A stretch of DNA of 64,000 bases from Euptelea pleiosperma (taxonomy: Eukaryota; Streptophyta; Magnoliopsida; Ranunculales; Eupteleaceae), in NCBI GenBank assembly GCA_035048495.1, contig CM068547.1:22637913-22701912 (forward strand), read 5' to 3'. The notes beneath the pieces are model-generated. The model made no database searches, was not told where the DNA came from, and saw only the letters and a list, made by a program, of their open reading frames with translations. Shown piece by piece: positions 39,138 through 50,763 of the stretch. Each line of letters starts with the position of its first letter. Position 1 is the first letter of the stretch. A program made the position numbers and the translations under genes.

Positions 39138-42100
39138 TGATATTCGCTTAAAAGTGTGTATTTTCCACTGTTATCTTCTAAGCGTTATTACACTCTCCTA
39201 CATAAAACTGCTCTAATTATCCACTTTTCTACGTAAGAGTCTCTTTCATTGCGTATGACACACTTTTCTGGACGAAATGGTATATTTACATGCATTAAAT
39301 GCATTTCTAGAAGTCAAGATATTAAGCCGTTCTGATAAAGTCTTATTACGCGCTCCTTCTGTCACAGGAAACCCCTATTGGACGATTCCCGAGACTGGCG
39401 GGCCTGCATCGATCATAGAAGCCTAATATCAAAGCATAAAGAGCCAACATGCTATGATAAGAAGATACAGGCAAGTACGGGTCAAGCCAGAGGATCACGG
39501 AGCCAATCCAAAGAACCAAGAGAGCGGGAGAGCTGAAGACCAAGAGACGGACCAAGGTGATCAAGCTCAAGGCCTAAAGAACCGGAACGCAGTCCAAGAG
39601 CTAGAAATTCAACTAAGGCTCGAAAACCTAGTGTAAAGCCCAAGTCCAATCAAAAGAGACCAAATTGTCGTTGGCCACATGCAATGACTCAAATGAAGAA
39701 GCGATAAATATGATTGGCTAAAGACATGATGCAATAACGTGGCAAGCATGAATGATAAACATCTAAGGCGGATCATGTTTGGAAATTCAAAGAAAGCATG
39801 GCATGGGCAACTCACATAGAATGGAAAGTATTTTTATCAAAAGAAACAAGTTGCAAGAAGACGCATTGGATACACGGTGGGCCCGTGAACCAAGGTGTTG
39901 GACCTTGGTAATCCACGTAGAAGGCGGTCTTACAAGAGATGGTGCATGGTCGTGGACTACATGGCACAACTAATGAACGGTCGTGATAAAGCAATGCACA
40001 TGACAAGGTTATGGGCCAGCAAGATTGTGGGCTGAAAATGTGGACCAAGAGATAATCACATGAAAAAAAAATAGTTTGAAAAACAAAGTAACTTGCTGGA
40101 TGTTAGGCTTCGACAACAAGAATGGAGAGTTGGCATGTGACATGGGACCCATGTGAAGATCAAAAGGTGGCAGCCATCTAAAGAAAACCTATTGATAGGA
40201 GAGACTTGATTGATTACAAAGGAGATTTGTTAAGCGGGTCAAGAGTGGCTGGATTTCTCTAGAGGGTATGAACGGCTAGATGGGTAGAGAGACACATTGC
40301 TGGATGTGGCCATACAACTTATATATGATACACCACTCCTTCCCACCTTACACTTATCCTCCTCATGAAGAAAGGATCTCACCATCTCCTCTAAGGGCTT
40401 GACGGCTTGACCAATTTGGAGGATCCTCCCTCATCTCTTAAATCCTAATCTATAAAAGGGAAGAATCTCACCCCACGTGGAGGGGTAGATCTTAGACAAG
40501 GAGATATTCTCTCCTTGATTCCACACATGGCAAAACCGTCCACCCCTCTCATATATTATCTGCCACGTTTTGAACAAGGGGATCCATCCTCCACTCAACC
40601 TAACCCTAATCTCTCTTCTTTTTCCAAGCCGACCTCTTCTCCATTCTCTCTGCTCCTCAAGCAAGAACGCCTTAACCTGCCATCCTCACCTTGGACTCCT
40701 CTTGCATCAGCAGCAACAACGTCTCTTCCTGGTTCACGACTTGAACCTGCGACCCCATCTATCATCTTCTCTCACAGCCGCCTGCAACTCCACCTGCACA
40801 AAGCCACTACCTTCATCTTCACCGGCTGCTGGTTGGAACGCTAGAGGGCTCCATCAAGGTGAACAACACCCTCCATGATTGCTGCACCCCCTTCACGTCG
40901 CTCCCCACACGCTGAACAGAATCTGTGCAGCGCCTCATCTCCATCACGTTCTCACAAAAACCCATCCTCCTCTCACCTCTAAAAAAACCATTATCCACCT
41001 CTTCCCTTTCCCCTTCAAAAAAAAGAAAAAAGAAAAAGCAAAACCAGAAAAGAGAAAGGAGAAGAGAAGAAGAAGAGAGGAGGAGGTGGTCTGCACCTCC
41101 TCTACCGAGTTGCAGATCTGCCTACAGCTCCACCATTACCATAGATGCTACTGTTGTTGCTGCTACAGCTACCGCCCCTCTCTCCTCCAAAACTAACGGC
41201 CTACAACACCCTCCACCTTATCACCTCCTACAACCAGTAGCTGCTGCACATCTCCACCATCCTCTATTCATTTCAGCACCTCATCTATGCTGCCCTCCTC
41301 CATGTTCTCAACGTGGTGAACGACCTGCTGGTGTTCCACTTGCTGCCACACCAGCCAGTCCGTAAACACCACCTACTACCCCTTTTAACGATGCCCTCCT
41401 GGGTTGTGCATCACGCCCCGACCACTAAAGGAACCACAACGTGAAAGATGGGGATTCCTACCACCACCAGCCCTCAAGAAAGTGATGGATATGGGCATGC
41501 TATGAGCAAACACAGCCTAAAACATCCTTCTCATCATTGGCTGCCCAAACGCCAATCACCTCCATTCCCTTTCGTTGCACTAAGTGAAGATCCATCACCT
41601 CCTTCCATCTCATGGCCGATCGAGCAGATCTCGAGAAAGTTTGTTAGGTAACAATCTCTCTTTTTTCTCTCTCCTCCCTTAGTTTCTCTCTCTAGGTTAG
41701 GTTCATCTTCGTCTCTCTAAGTTTTACATGTTTTCTAGATAGTTTTTCTGCTTTCTAATGTAATTTGATATTCAACAGCAGTATTATTTCTGGGATTTTT
41801 AATAAAAGTTAATTGTTGGTGTTGATTTCTATTCTAGAATTAATTTTCTTGGTGTTGACATATCTACTTCTTTGCTAAATTTCATAGTTCGCAAGTAAAT
41901 AAATTGTTTTAAATCCAATCTCTCTCCACCATTCTCACATCTCCATATTCTCCATGAATTTCTATGAAAAATCTGTCATTTCATGTTCGTTATTGCGCTA
42001 ATCTAACTAATCCCGAGTACAGATCGACATCCGACACAAGCCACTATGCAAATTGTTCATTTTACAGGTTAAATGTCTCGGATCAATTAAAAATGTGTTG

Positions 42101-42146
42101 AAGTTAGGGTTTCCGTAACCAACGACACAGAAAAACCCTAGTTTCA
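39138..42146 (+). repeat. 3.0-kb solo LTR
   Basis: It starts TGATATTCGCTTAAAAG and ends CCCTAGTTTCA, flanked on both sides by CACAT (39133-39137 and 42147-42151). It matches the minus-strand solo LTR 58003-60843 (same AGTGTG/AGTGCTTATT, CACTGTTATCTTCTAAGCG and TCTGGACGAAAT blocks) and, less closely, the LTRs at 44286 and 52689. There is no internal region, so the element was removed by LTR-LTR recombination. The long CT-rich and AG-rich tracts at 40600-41100 create spurious open frames. Confidence 0.85.
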
Positions 42147-42261
42147 CACATGCGTGGAATTGTTCCTAGTCATTAATAATGCATAAAAAATGGTTAGAGT
42201 TAGACAATCATATACCTTGTAAAATAGTAGAAGAAGAACAACATACCTCATTTATCGTGTC

Positions 42262-42430
42262 CTAAGTGCAAAATGCAGTTTGTACATAACGCGCAAAACA
42301 TTCAAAATGCAAAAAAAAACTCCATGAGGAATAACAACAACATCGCTCGTTTAACATGTTAAGTGTAAAATACAATTTGCACATAACGTGCCAAGCATCC
42401 AAAATACAAAAAACTCCATAAGAAAATCCA
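42262..42430. repeat. Imperfect 97-bp tandem duplication
   Basis: AAGTGCAAAATGCAGTTTG...ACATAACGCGC at 42264 is repeated at 42361 as AAGTGTAAAATACAATTTGC...ACATAACGTGC, followed in both copies by AAAACTCCAT. A third, shorter echo begins near 42470. The function is unknown. Confidence 0.6.
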
Positions 42431-43093
42431 CTTAAACCTGCTTCTGTCAATACAGTCATTTAACACAAAGTCCCAAAATGCAAAATAATACCACAAAAAA
42501 AATACCCAAACACCCCATAAGATACCATCCCTATATATGGCTTTAGAAACCCTTGAAACACCACCACCCAAGTTCAAATCTAGTTTGACGAATAGCTTCA
42601 AAACTTAGAGAGAAAAATCCCGTAACAATAGCTTACATGCAATGCATTCAGACAATACCTGCCTTGAATCCAAGAAATAATCAAGATTGCTTATATTCAT
42701 AGCGATCCAAATTCTTGGTCTATAGATCCACCAAACGACAAAATTGATTTTTGCAAATCCTTTCCTATTCAAGAAAATCCATAGCGAGCAAGGCCTAGTT
42801 GAATTCTGGAATCCTACCAGATATATCAAGAACCTTCTCATGGGCAATCAACTTAAAGTTCAAAATTTATATTCAAATTTAAAAGTGCAAAATACTATTG
42901 GTGTTCATGAATCCAATGACTTCAATTTCTGTACATATTAGACGAAATATGTATATGAACAAAGGGACTCAGTCCCACTAAGTTGTGAAATTGAATTGAT
43001 GCACTTACTGAATCAATGACACCCACGACAAACCACTTAACGACATTTGGTAAAACATGTCAATGAATTGAAAAACAAAGATCCCAAAGTTAC

Positions 43094-43186
43094 CTTCATC
43101 TATTTCAAATTCTTTAAACTTATCGTCATCCTCAAAAAGATCAATCTTGGCATATCTTCGGTCAGTACCTTAGATTCCGCCGCCAT
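43094..43186 (-). pseudogene. DSS1: DSS1/SEM1 first coding exon, frame-broken
   Basis: On the minus strand, an ATG at 43186 gives MAAESKVLTEDMP; then, one base out of frame, follows KIDLFEDDDKFKEFEID, the hallmark acidic start of the DSS1/SEM1 subunit of the 26S proteasome lid, also a partner of BRCA2. A GT donor (GTAACTTTG) follows at 43093, and a splice acceptor (TTGTTTCAG) precedes the ATG, consistent with a 5' UTR intron. The downstream exons, with the WDDDW-type motif, are not found down to 37.5 kb. The 1-base shift and missing exons suggest a pseudogene, unless the shift is a base-call error. Confidence 0.65.
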
Positions 43187-44022
43187 TTCAAAAAACTGAA
43201 ACAATAATTAAATGCATGTTGTTGAATTCTTTCTATAACAATTATATACATCTTGTATGATGATCGTATATTAACAACTAATTCCATGCATGTTTTTGAT
43301 TTTCTTGCTATAAAATTTTAATAAATAGAAATACATTTATGGAATTGTTATAGAAAGAAATCAACCGATAAATCTATTGATTAACAACAACAATACATCT
43401 ATTGTCGATGGTTTATAGTTAGTCGTTTATGCATTACATCTATTGATTAACAACAACAATCAACCAATAACCATCATGTACGTTGCAGGGTATAATGAAC
43501 ATAGACAAAGATCTTATGATTTGGGTACTTTTTTGATTTTTAAATTTGAAAGTAGACTTCCAGATCTACAACTCTGCAAAAGTTATAAAAATCCATAATT
43601 ATGACATCTAAGCATCACCTACTTCTTTTAATGACCCTGATTAGACAAACCATAATCTCTCACAATGGAGCTAAAGAGATTGAAAGTTACAACGACAATA
43701 AATCTTACAGTCCAAATAAAATAGTGGATAAAAACTATAAAGAACCAAAATAACAAAGAAGACAAAGATGATAAGGCCCTATAAAATGAAAAGCTAAGTT
43801 TACCTTACTCGTTCTCTTGCCCCTCATATCAGATGAGCGTAAGAGGGTTCTATATATTGGACAACAACAAAGCTGCGTGGCTCCCTGCAACAAACACAGT
43901 TTATTGTCACAGAAAAATGTTGTATAAATGACCTAAAAGTTCACCAAGATAAACCCAAGAAACTTGATAGATCATGATAAGCACATAATTGCTATTAGAA
44001 CTTAGTTGCTGACCTTGCAAAT
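43187..44022. other. Region upstream of the DSS1 exon
   Basis: AT-rich. Apart from the possible promoter noted within it, I see no exon or transposon end up to the partial LTR at 44023. Confidence 0.35.
43803..43862 (-). promoter_or_regulatory. Possible DSS1 core promoter and 5' UTR exon
   Basis: On the minus strand, CCAATATATAGAACC lies at about 43849-43863 and resembles a TATA box. About 55 bases further, GAGTAAG meets a donor GTAAAC at about 43802, which could end a short non-coding exon spliced to the acceptor before the DSS1 ATG. This is inference from spacing only. Confidence 0.3.
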
Positions 44023-44285
44023 TGATATTCGCTCAAAAGTGCTTATTTTAAGCAATTATCCTTATTGCGATGTCACATTCTCCTACGTAAAACTTATCTT
44101 TTCATCGACTTTTTCATGTAAGAGTTTCTTCCATTGTGTAGAACACATTCTTTAGAAGAAAATCGACTATTTGCATGAAATATACGCATTTCGGATAGTC
44201 CAATATTAGGCCGTTTTAGTTGAATCTCATTACACGATTTTTCACTTGCAGGAGACACTATCGGGCGATTCTCAAGACTGGTAGG
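44023..44285 (+). repeat. Partial LTR, cut by the next element
   Basis: It starts TGATATTCGCTCAAAAG and follows the same LTR family for 263 bp (ACACATTC, GGAGACACTATCGGGCGATT). It breaks off at AGACTGGTAGG, exactly where another LTR begins (44286). The missing remainder would lie beyond the inserted element. A truncated tandem LTR is the alternative. Confidence 0.7.
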
Positions 44286-47192
44286 TGATATTCGCTCAAC
44301 AGGTGCTTATTTTAAGCAATTATCCTTTTAGTATTATCGCACTCTCCTAAGTAAAATTGCTCTATTTATCTACTTTTCTACGTAAGAGTCTCTTTAGTTG
44401 CGTAAAACACACTTTTCTGGACGAAATGGTATATTTGCATGCATTAAACACATTTTCGAAAATCTAGATATAAAGCTGTTCTGATTAAGTCTCATTACGC
44501 GCTTCTTCTGTCATAGGAAATCCCGATTGGACGATTCTCAAGACTTGCGAGCCCACATCGATCACGATAGCCCATTATCAAAGCTTGAAGAGCCCATAGG
44601 CTATGACTAGAAGATATAGGCCAAATACGGGTTGAACAAGTGGACCGAAGAGCCAGCCCAAAGAACAAAGAGAGAGGGAAAGTCAATGACCAAGAGACGG
44701 ACCAAAGATCAACAAGAAATAATGGTCTGTTCTACTGGTGAAGCGTGAGGAGGGACACAGTGAAGACCATGGTTCCAGACCCTCCGCTAGCATTTTCTCT
44801 TTATTTTTGTAGTATTTTCTCTCTCATCTCCCTAATTCTCTCTCCTCTCTCTAAATCCTAATTTTCTCTCTCCTAGCTCTAAACGACTCTCTCTCCTTGA
44901 TCTATCACCATTATCCATCAAATCCATTGTTCGATCGCCATCTGATCTATCCATCCTATGCATCCGACCATCCGATCGTGCCACCGATCATTCGATCATC
45001 CATCCTATCACCCACCTGATCTCCATCGTAAAATCTCAATCCCTAGAGCGCGTTTGATTGTAGAGAAGTGCCTCAAGTGGTTGATTGTGGCTGAGAGCGC
45101 AGAGCTCGATCTCCGAGGAAAGAAAAATGTATTTTTCCTTGATTGGTAAAAATGCATTTTTCTCCCCTGGCGACCGAACGCACCCTAACGCACGGCCTCG
45201 TAAGAGGCCCACATCCATCTAGCCCAGTGGCCCACTATCCTACTCACCCATCTTCTGGCCCATGGCTGATGTACTCTGGGCCCACCATTTTTAGCATTAT
45301 TCCATGGTCCACTAGCCGACCACTGACCGACATGTGGCATCATCTCTTGGCCCAGTGGCCAATCAACCTCATGGCCAAACGGCCCACGAGCCCGCAACCC
45401 ACTTATCATTTCTCAAAATAAAAAATAATAAAAATAAAAATAAAAAAATTTCCTCTTTTAGAAACCGTGGGTTTCTAATAGAGAAACCCACGGTTTTGTT
45501 CCCTCCCCTTATCAAGATGAACCCTAAGAGGCTTCTTCCCTCTCCTCTCCCATTTCTCTTTCTTCTTCTTCTCCTCTGCTCCTTCATCTCCGACGAGCCA
45601 CCACCGGACTGGTTCGCCGGCTCCACCACCTTCTTCTTCTTCTTCTCCTCCTCCTCCTCCTCCTCCTTCTTCTTCTTCTCCTCCTCCTTCTTCTTCTCCT
45701 CCTTCTTCTTCTTGCTGCACAGTCGTCGCCCAAGCACCTGGTTCGCCCTCAAGTTACTACCCCCTCCATCTTCTTCCACCTGCTACTGCCGGCGAGCTCC
45801 TCACGCACCACCCCTCTCAGCCTCTACTGTTAGAAAGCCATCACCACCCTCTTGGACCACCGTGGATTCATCCTTTGCCGCCTGCAAACCGGCAATCTTG
45901 CTAGGGGGTGGTCCTCCATCTCGTTCTCGGATCTGCAAGGTTGCAAGTGCACCTCCGTTCTCCCGAGCTCCTTCATCCATTAACGCCGGAGTTGCAGGTT
46001 TGCAACTCTGGCCAAAACCAGAATCTCCTCAGCCCTGGTACATTTCCTTTTCTCCCTTCTTCTTCTTCTTCTTCTCCTTCTTCCTTTCTTTTGCTCACAG
46101 GAGTTGCAGGTGTGCAACTCCGGCCACCTGCAACTCCGGTTGCTGTTTGGGTTCTCTCCCCTCCTCTTTCCTCCTGCCCGTTCCTCTTTCGATCCCCTAC
46201 CCCCTCTGCCACACGATTTGGCAGCCATCACCAAAAAGAAGAAGAACCTTGCTGCAAGAGCAGCACCGCCTCCCTCCTACATGATCTCTCCGGACTAGTT
46301 CTTCAACCAGTCCACAAAATTATAGCCAACTGTTCCTCCTCAGGCTAACGTGCACCACTACGCACCCTATTCCCCTCTCCACGACCTGGTCCTATGCTGT
46401 AAAGGTTGCACCTGTAACACCTTCAACCGTTGGACACCAAGCACCACTGTTTCTAGTGTTGCACCCCGCAACACCAGCCACAAGCCCCAAGAGCTCCCTT
46501 CTCTTCAAACGATGTTGCACACCGTTAGTACCTCGCATGCACCCACATAGGCACGAGATCCACTCGGTCAACCTTCTCTATCTTCTTCATAGCTCCATGG
46601 TTCTCCTCTTAGCTACACCACCACTCAAGGATCACCTTCATCAACATCGGCAAGCCCGTGCATCACGGTGCACCACTCCATGCACTAACCCGAATGGTAT
46701 ACCCATCTTTCAAGTCCAAGGTTAGTGTATCAGGGTGAGTATTTCTCTCTCTAGAATAAACATCTTCTCTTCATTTTCTCTCTATCTCTCTAAAAATCTA
46801 ATTTTCTCTCTTTTTTTTCTTACTTTCTCTCTCCACCTTAGTCTCTTTCTCTCTCTATCATTTTCTCTCTCCTAAACCTCTTTCTCTCTCTACATCTCTC
46901 TCTTGTTAAAATGCTTTCTAGATTAGTTTATTTATTTTATTTTTATTGTAAGAACATGTTCGAGTGAATGAAGTTGATTTAAATAAAGTAGTGTTACATT
47001 CTCTGCAAGTTTTCTCGTCCTTTTATGTGTTCTTTATTGTGCTAATTCGACTAATCCTGAGTGCGGATCGACATCCGACATGAATCCCTATACTAAAATC
47101 TTTGAATTTTGCAGGATAAAATCGAATCAATTTACAAATCTTGTTGATTCTAGGGTTTCCAAATCCAACGACGCGGAAAAACCCTACTTTCA
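44286..47192 (+). repeat. 5' LTR of the LARD-like element
   Basis: 2.9 kb, TGATATTCGCTCAAC... to CCCTACTTTCA. It contains long TTC/CTC runs (about 45550-45715), the source of the Ser/Phe- and Glu/Lys-rich chance frames, and several TCTCTC tracts. The region about 45956-46610 is absent from the 3' LTR. Confidence 0.85.
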
Positions 47193-47194
47193 AA

Positions 47195-47208
47195 TGGCAC
47201 CGTTGCCG
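47195..47208 (+). other. Primer-binding site of the LARD-like element
   Basis: TGGCACCGTTGCCG, two bases after the LTR end. It differs at one position from the primer site usual in Athila-type gypsy elements. Confidence 0.65.
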
Positions 47209-48940
47209 CTCGAGTGTACAGGAGTGCAAAAATGAATATAGATGACGGAATCGGGAAGTTGCTAAAAGCGGAAAGCTCAAACTTGGAAACTTTCCATTTT
47301 TTTATATATTATTATTAGTATTTTAAATTACTATTTTTAATGCCTCGGAAGGCCGGTGCAATTTGTAATAATTTAGGAATTTTACTGCTTTGCAAATAAC
47401 TTCTAGATCTTGTTCTAGGATTTTTAAGAAACCCTAGATTAAGTGAAAAATACATAAAAATCAAAAATCAAAAAATTCAAAAAATTAGGGTTTTCTACCA
47501 CTTTTAGATAGATCCTAAGATTCTCTATTATTGGAAAGTTTCTAAAAATATAGGAATCTCGAAATTAGGGTTTCCATTTTTAGGACATTCCAATTTTGGA
47601 GAGAGTCTATTTATAGATATTTTCTAATTTTGGAAAATTCTAAAATAGGAGATCTTCTAATTTGAAAAGATTTCTTCAATTTAGAAAATTTTCAAAATAG
47701 ACGGGATTTCAAATCTTCACTTTATTTAGAAGGTTTCTTTATCTGAGAAAGTTTGAAAAGAGAAAGTCTCGAATCCCAATTCGAAAATTTCTATTCTCAA
47801 CTTCAAACCATAATTGAAACAAATCTAATACCGGCTAAAACCAATGCGTGCTTTGTGAAACCATAATAGTCAGTCAAACCTTCCAATAAATACCCCATCC
47901 CTAGACCCGACCTAACCATTGAGTGCAAGAACACGATCTAGTGTGGATAGGGAGCGAAAGCTCAAAGTGGTGAACTCAGGCCCAAGCCCATTAGGATACC
48001 CCTCCCTATTCCACGGAGGCGACCTCGTGGTGTGGCCCACGGGAGGTAAGTCTCTGTCCTCGCCGTGAGTGCTATACAGAGAAAATTAGGTGAATCATGG
48101 CCGCTCATCTATTTGCTTTAGCATACATATTATTCGACTTGCGTGGCGTGGCCGTTAATCAATCAACTTTAAGAGAGCAGACCCTGCTCCAAAATTGAAA
48201 CTGGTGGGATTTCATCACCCACCTCATCATTCAAACTGCTTTGATCCCAAGGCTCCACTTAATTAAAAAAGAACCAAGAACTAGAGCCAAACTAGATCGG
48301 TGTTCAAGGACACCCCTCCATGTAGTCTTTTCATCAATCCCAGGTCAAATAAGTCCACGAGCGTGGGTCCCTGTTGTCTAACACACCCATAGGTCCCTAC
48401 TACTCAAGTATACCGAGCTTGCCAGTGGCATCCCTGGTTCTTTGATTGGTCTGTTATTTGTTGGGTTAGGAACACGCACCAACCCTAGCTTAACCCGAGG
48501 GAACACTCTTCTTAAACACTTGACCAATCTAGTTAGTCTGGGACGTATTTAAGTCAGCCGTTGTGCCACACGTCTGTCTAAGCTTCGGATTGCCTTGTTG
48601 TTGACTAGAGTTAGTACTAAAGAATTCGCTCTGAAGAGTGTAGCCTGGTGAGAATCTATGAGTGCAAACTGTTAGTCCGGCGGTTAAAAGATAAACCAGT
48701 GATTTGCCCACTGTCATAATCTACGCTAGCCCCAAAACTAACCAGATAATTCCTAAAATATATCCTGATTGTTTAGAATAGGATTATCTGTGCTTGGTGT
48801 TCATCATATATCACTAGGATAGTGTTTTCCTCTGGCAACTTTTTGTCAAGTCTAGGGATTGCTTTTTCAAGCGGAAGCCCGGTTGGACCTGTCATAACCT
48901 TTGACTGATTTGATCTGAGAGTCAGTCTACCGCACCATTC
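47209..48940. other. LARD-like interior, non-coding part
   Basis: Leader-like sequence with AT-rich stretches (47280-47800) and then more balanced sequence. No open frame or domain is recognised. Confidence 0.5.
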
Positions 48941-48948
48941 TATCGCCT

Positions 48949-49806
48949 TTGATGGTGGATGAACGGCCTTTGTATGAGACCTACTACACTTTCTGTGAGA
49001 ATCTAGGTGATAACTCTCAGCAATGGTATGACAAGCCTACGTATCATCATGACACTCTAGTCTCACAAACTTCTTCAGGGTATGACAATCACAAGATCCA
49101 GAGTACAACTCTGTATTCCAAGAGCTTAAAAACTCAGTCGCTGCCCTTAGTGTCACAGTCCAGCAGCCTGTGCATAATTTAAACTCTGTGGGATATTTCC
49201 CTCCCGTCCAGGAAGAGGTTTGTAGCTTCTGTACATTTCAATCTTCGATGTAGACCTCCTATGACAACACCTATTATCCAGACAATAGGAGTCACCATAA
49301 CTTTAGTTGGGAACAGTCTGCTCTCCCGCAGCAACTATTGCATGATAATTATCCTTCCAGGTTTCATCATACCAATGGAGAGTATGATTGACAATACTCG
49401 CAATCCTAGTACCCATCATATGAATGACTATTCTGATCAACAATGGGCCCCTCAGGATTTCCAGAGTCAGTAGTTAGTCCCAGACTCCACACTGCCTTAC
49501 AATCGATAGCCTATCCTGAGGAGACTAACATGACCACTGCCTTACAACTTTCATACTCAGTCAGACCACAATCAAGAGTTGGCACCTCAGCTTCCCTTGG
49601 CTGAACCGCCTTAGTTGGCTACTAAACCTAGTCTAGAAGATCTTCTCTCTCAATACATAACCCAACAACAACAGTATTTGCAACACCTAGAGCGACAACA
49701 ACAGCAATCAATGGAGAGCTTTGAACACCGTGTAGGTCAATTAGAATCTTAGAGCGAGGAAATCCACTTCCCTAGCCAATCGATAGCCTATCCTGAGGAG
49801 ACTAAC
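48949..49806 (+). pseudogene. Gypsy gag C-terminal remains
   Basis: In broken frames, 49290-49315 reads SHHNFSWEQ (compare NHPNFSW in plant gypsy gag). At 49631-49750 comes SLEDLLSQYITQQQQYLQ and then HRVGQLES, the pattern of the SLEDLL...LETQIGQLA tail in Athila-type gag. Upstream 48949-49182 gives RPLYETYYTFCENLGDNSQQ, which may belong to the same protein. Several stops are present. Confidence 0.55.
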
Positions 49807-49949
49807 ATGACCACTGTCTATGATGAGGAGCCGCAGAATTGGACCCAATACCAGCATTGCGATAAAGAAATAGAAGTTGTTACCACCACTAGATCAAGCC
49901 AAAGTTTTCATGAGCAAGTGTCTCCATTGTCGGTGCCCTTAACAGCACC

Positions 49950-50762
49950 ATGTGTGAACCTAGCTTCGAGAAACCAATTTCTCACTCCTACTCTGCCGCT
50001 TCTCTCTATAACCCTGAAGAAGATATTCCTGACTTTGAGTTGTGTCTTACTCATGGGATCCCAATTGGCCTAGACTTACCTGTCCCCACCACCTTTGAAG
50101 TAAGCAATAATAGTGATGACCCCATGTCTCCATCTATGGTGCCCCTAAAAGCACCGACTTCTGACCCGAGCATAGAGATACCCATTTCCATTTCTATCTC
50201 TGATGATTATGCCTCTACACTTGATGCAGACATTCCTACCATTGAGCCGTATCTAAAAAATGGGTCTTCAGCTACCCTGGACCTACCATTCCCCACCGAG
50301 GATGAACACATTGAGGGCAGGGATTGGAACATCCCTCTCACATTAGAAAACCTCGAGGAAGAGGTCCACAGTTTTCACCCGCCACCCTACGTCGATATTG
50401 TCGATGACCCATGTGCCATTGAGAGTCTAATTCAGGACTCTCCCGAGGAAAAACTCTCCCAGTGTCAAGAACACTTTGCGCTTGACTTCATCTCGGAGTC
50501 AGACAATTATGCTTTTACTGATCTGCATGAGTTTGCTCCATTCAGATATCTTCCTGCTAAACTCCATGAGTTTGCGGCTCTGCTAACCACGGCTAGAGAA
50601 CACTCTTCTACCCTCTTATTCATTCTCACTGAGCAAATTCAATCCCTCCCCGTTGCACTCAATGCTCTTTCACATCTGCTTAGAGCACTTACTGTCCTTC
50701 TCTCAGTCTACATTGAGAAAGACTTGTTCTACACAGGTATACCACGACAAGGGATAGGATAG
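49950..50762 (+). CDS. Unknown acidic protein with an internal 69-residue repeat
   Basis: An open frame of 271 codons in the LARD-like interior with no family I recognise. Residues 4-47 and 73-116 align without gaps: both begin PSxE, both have D-I-P-x-x-E-x-x-L in the middle and both end LDLPxPT. The repeat period is 69 codons, and the DNA before the start (49921) also matches 50128, so the first unit begins upstream in another frame. The second half (about 180-271) is hydrophobic-acidic, with repeated LHEFA. It may be decayed gag or linker coding sequence, but the frame is the longest one left in this element. Confidence 0.45.
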   Translation: MCEPSFEKPISHSYSAASLYNPEEDIPDFELCLTHGIPIGLDLPVPTTFEVSNNSDDPMSPSMVPLKAPTSDPSIEIPISISISDDYASTLDADIPTIEPYLKNGSSATLDLPFPTEDEHIEGRDWNIPLTLENLEEEVHSFHPPPYVDIVDDPCAIESLIQDSPEEKLSQCQEHFALDFISESDNYAFTDLHEFAPFRYLPAKLHEFAALLTTAREHSSTLLFILTEQIQSLPVALNALSHLLRALTVLLSVYIEKDLFYTGIPRQGIG

Positions 50763-50763
50763 C

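Noticed and set aside
41038..41090. CRISPR-like or other regular array from repeated short motifs
   Set aside because: Purine-rich AG runs only; no equal repeats and spacers anywhere in the window.
40570..41365. Proline- and serine-rich open frames in the 39138-42146 LTR
   Set aside because: They lie wholly inside a solo LTR with CT-rich tracts; no domain or start context supports a gene.
45334..46284. Long open frames rich in Ser/Phe (plus) and Glu/Lys (minus)
   Set aside because: They arise from TTC/CTC microsatellite runs inside the LTRs; the same happens at 53726-54163. They show no domain and are not conserved between the two LTRs.
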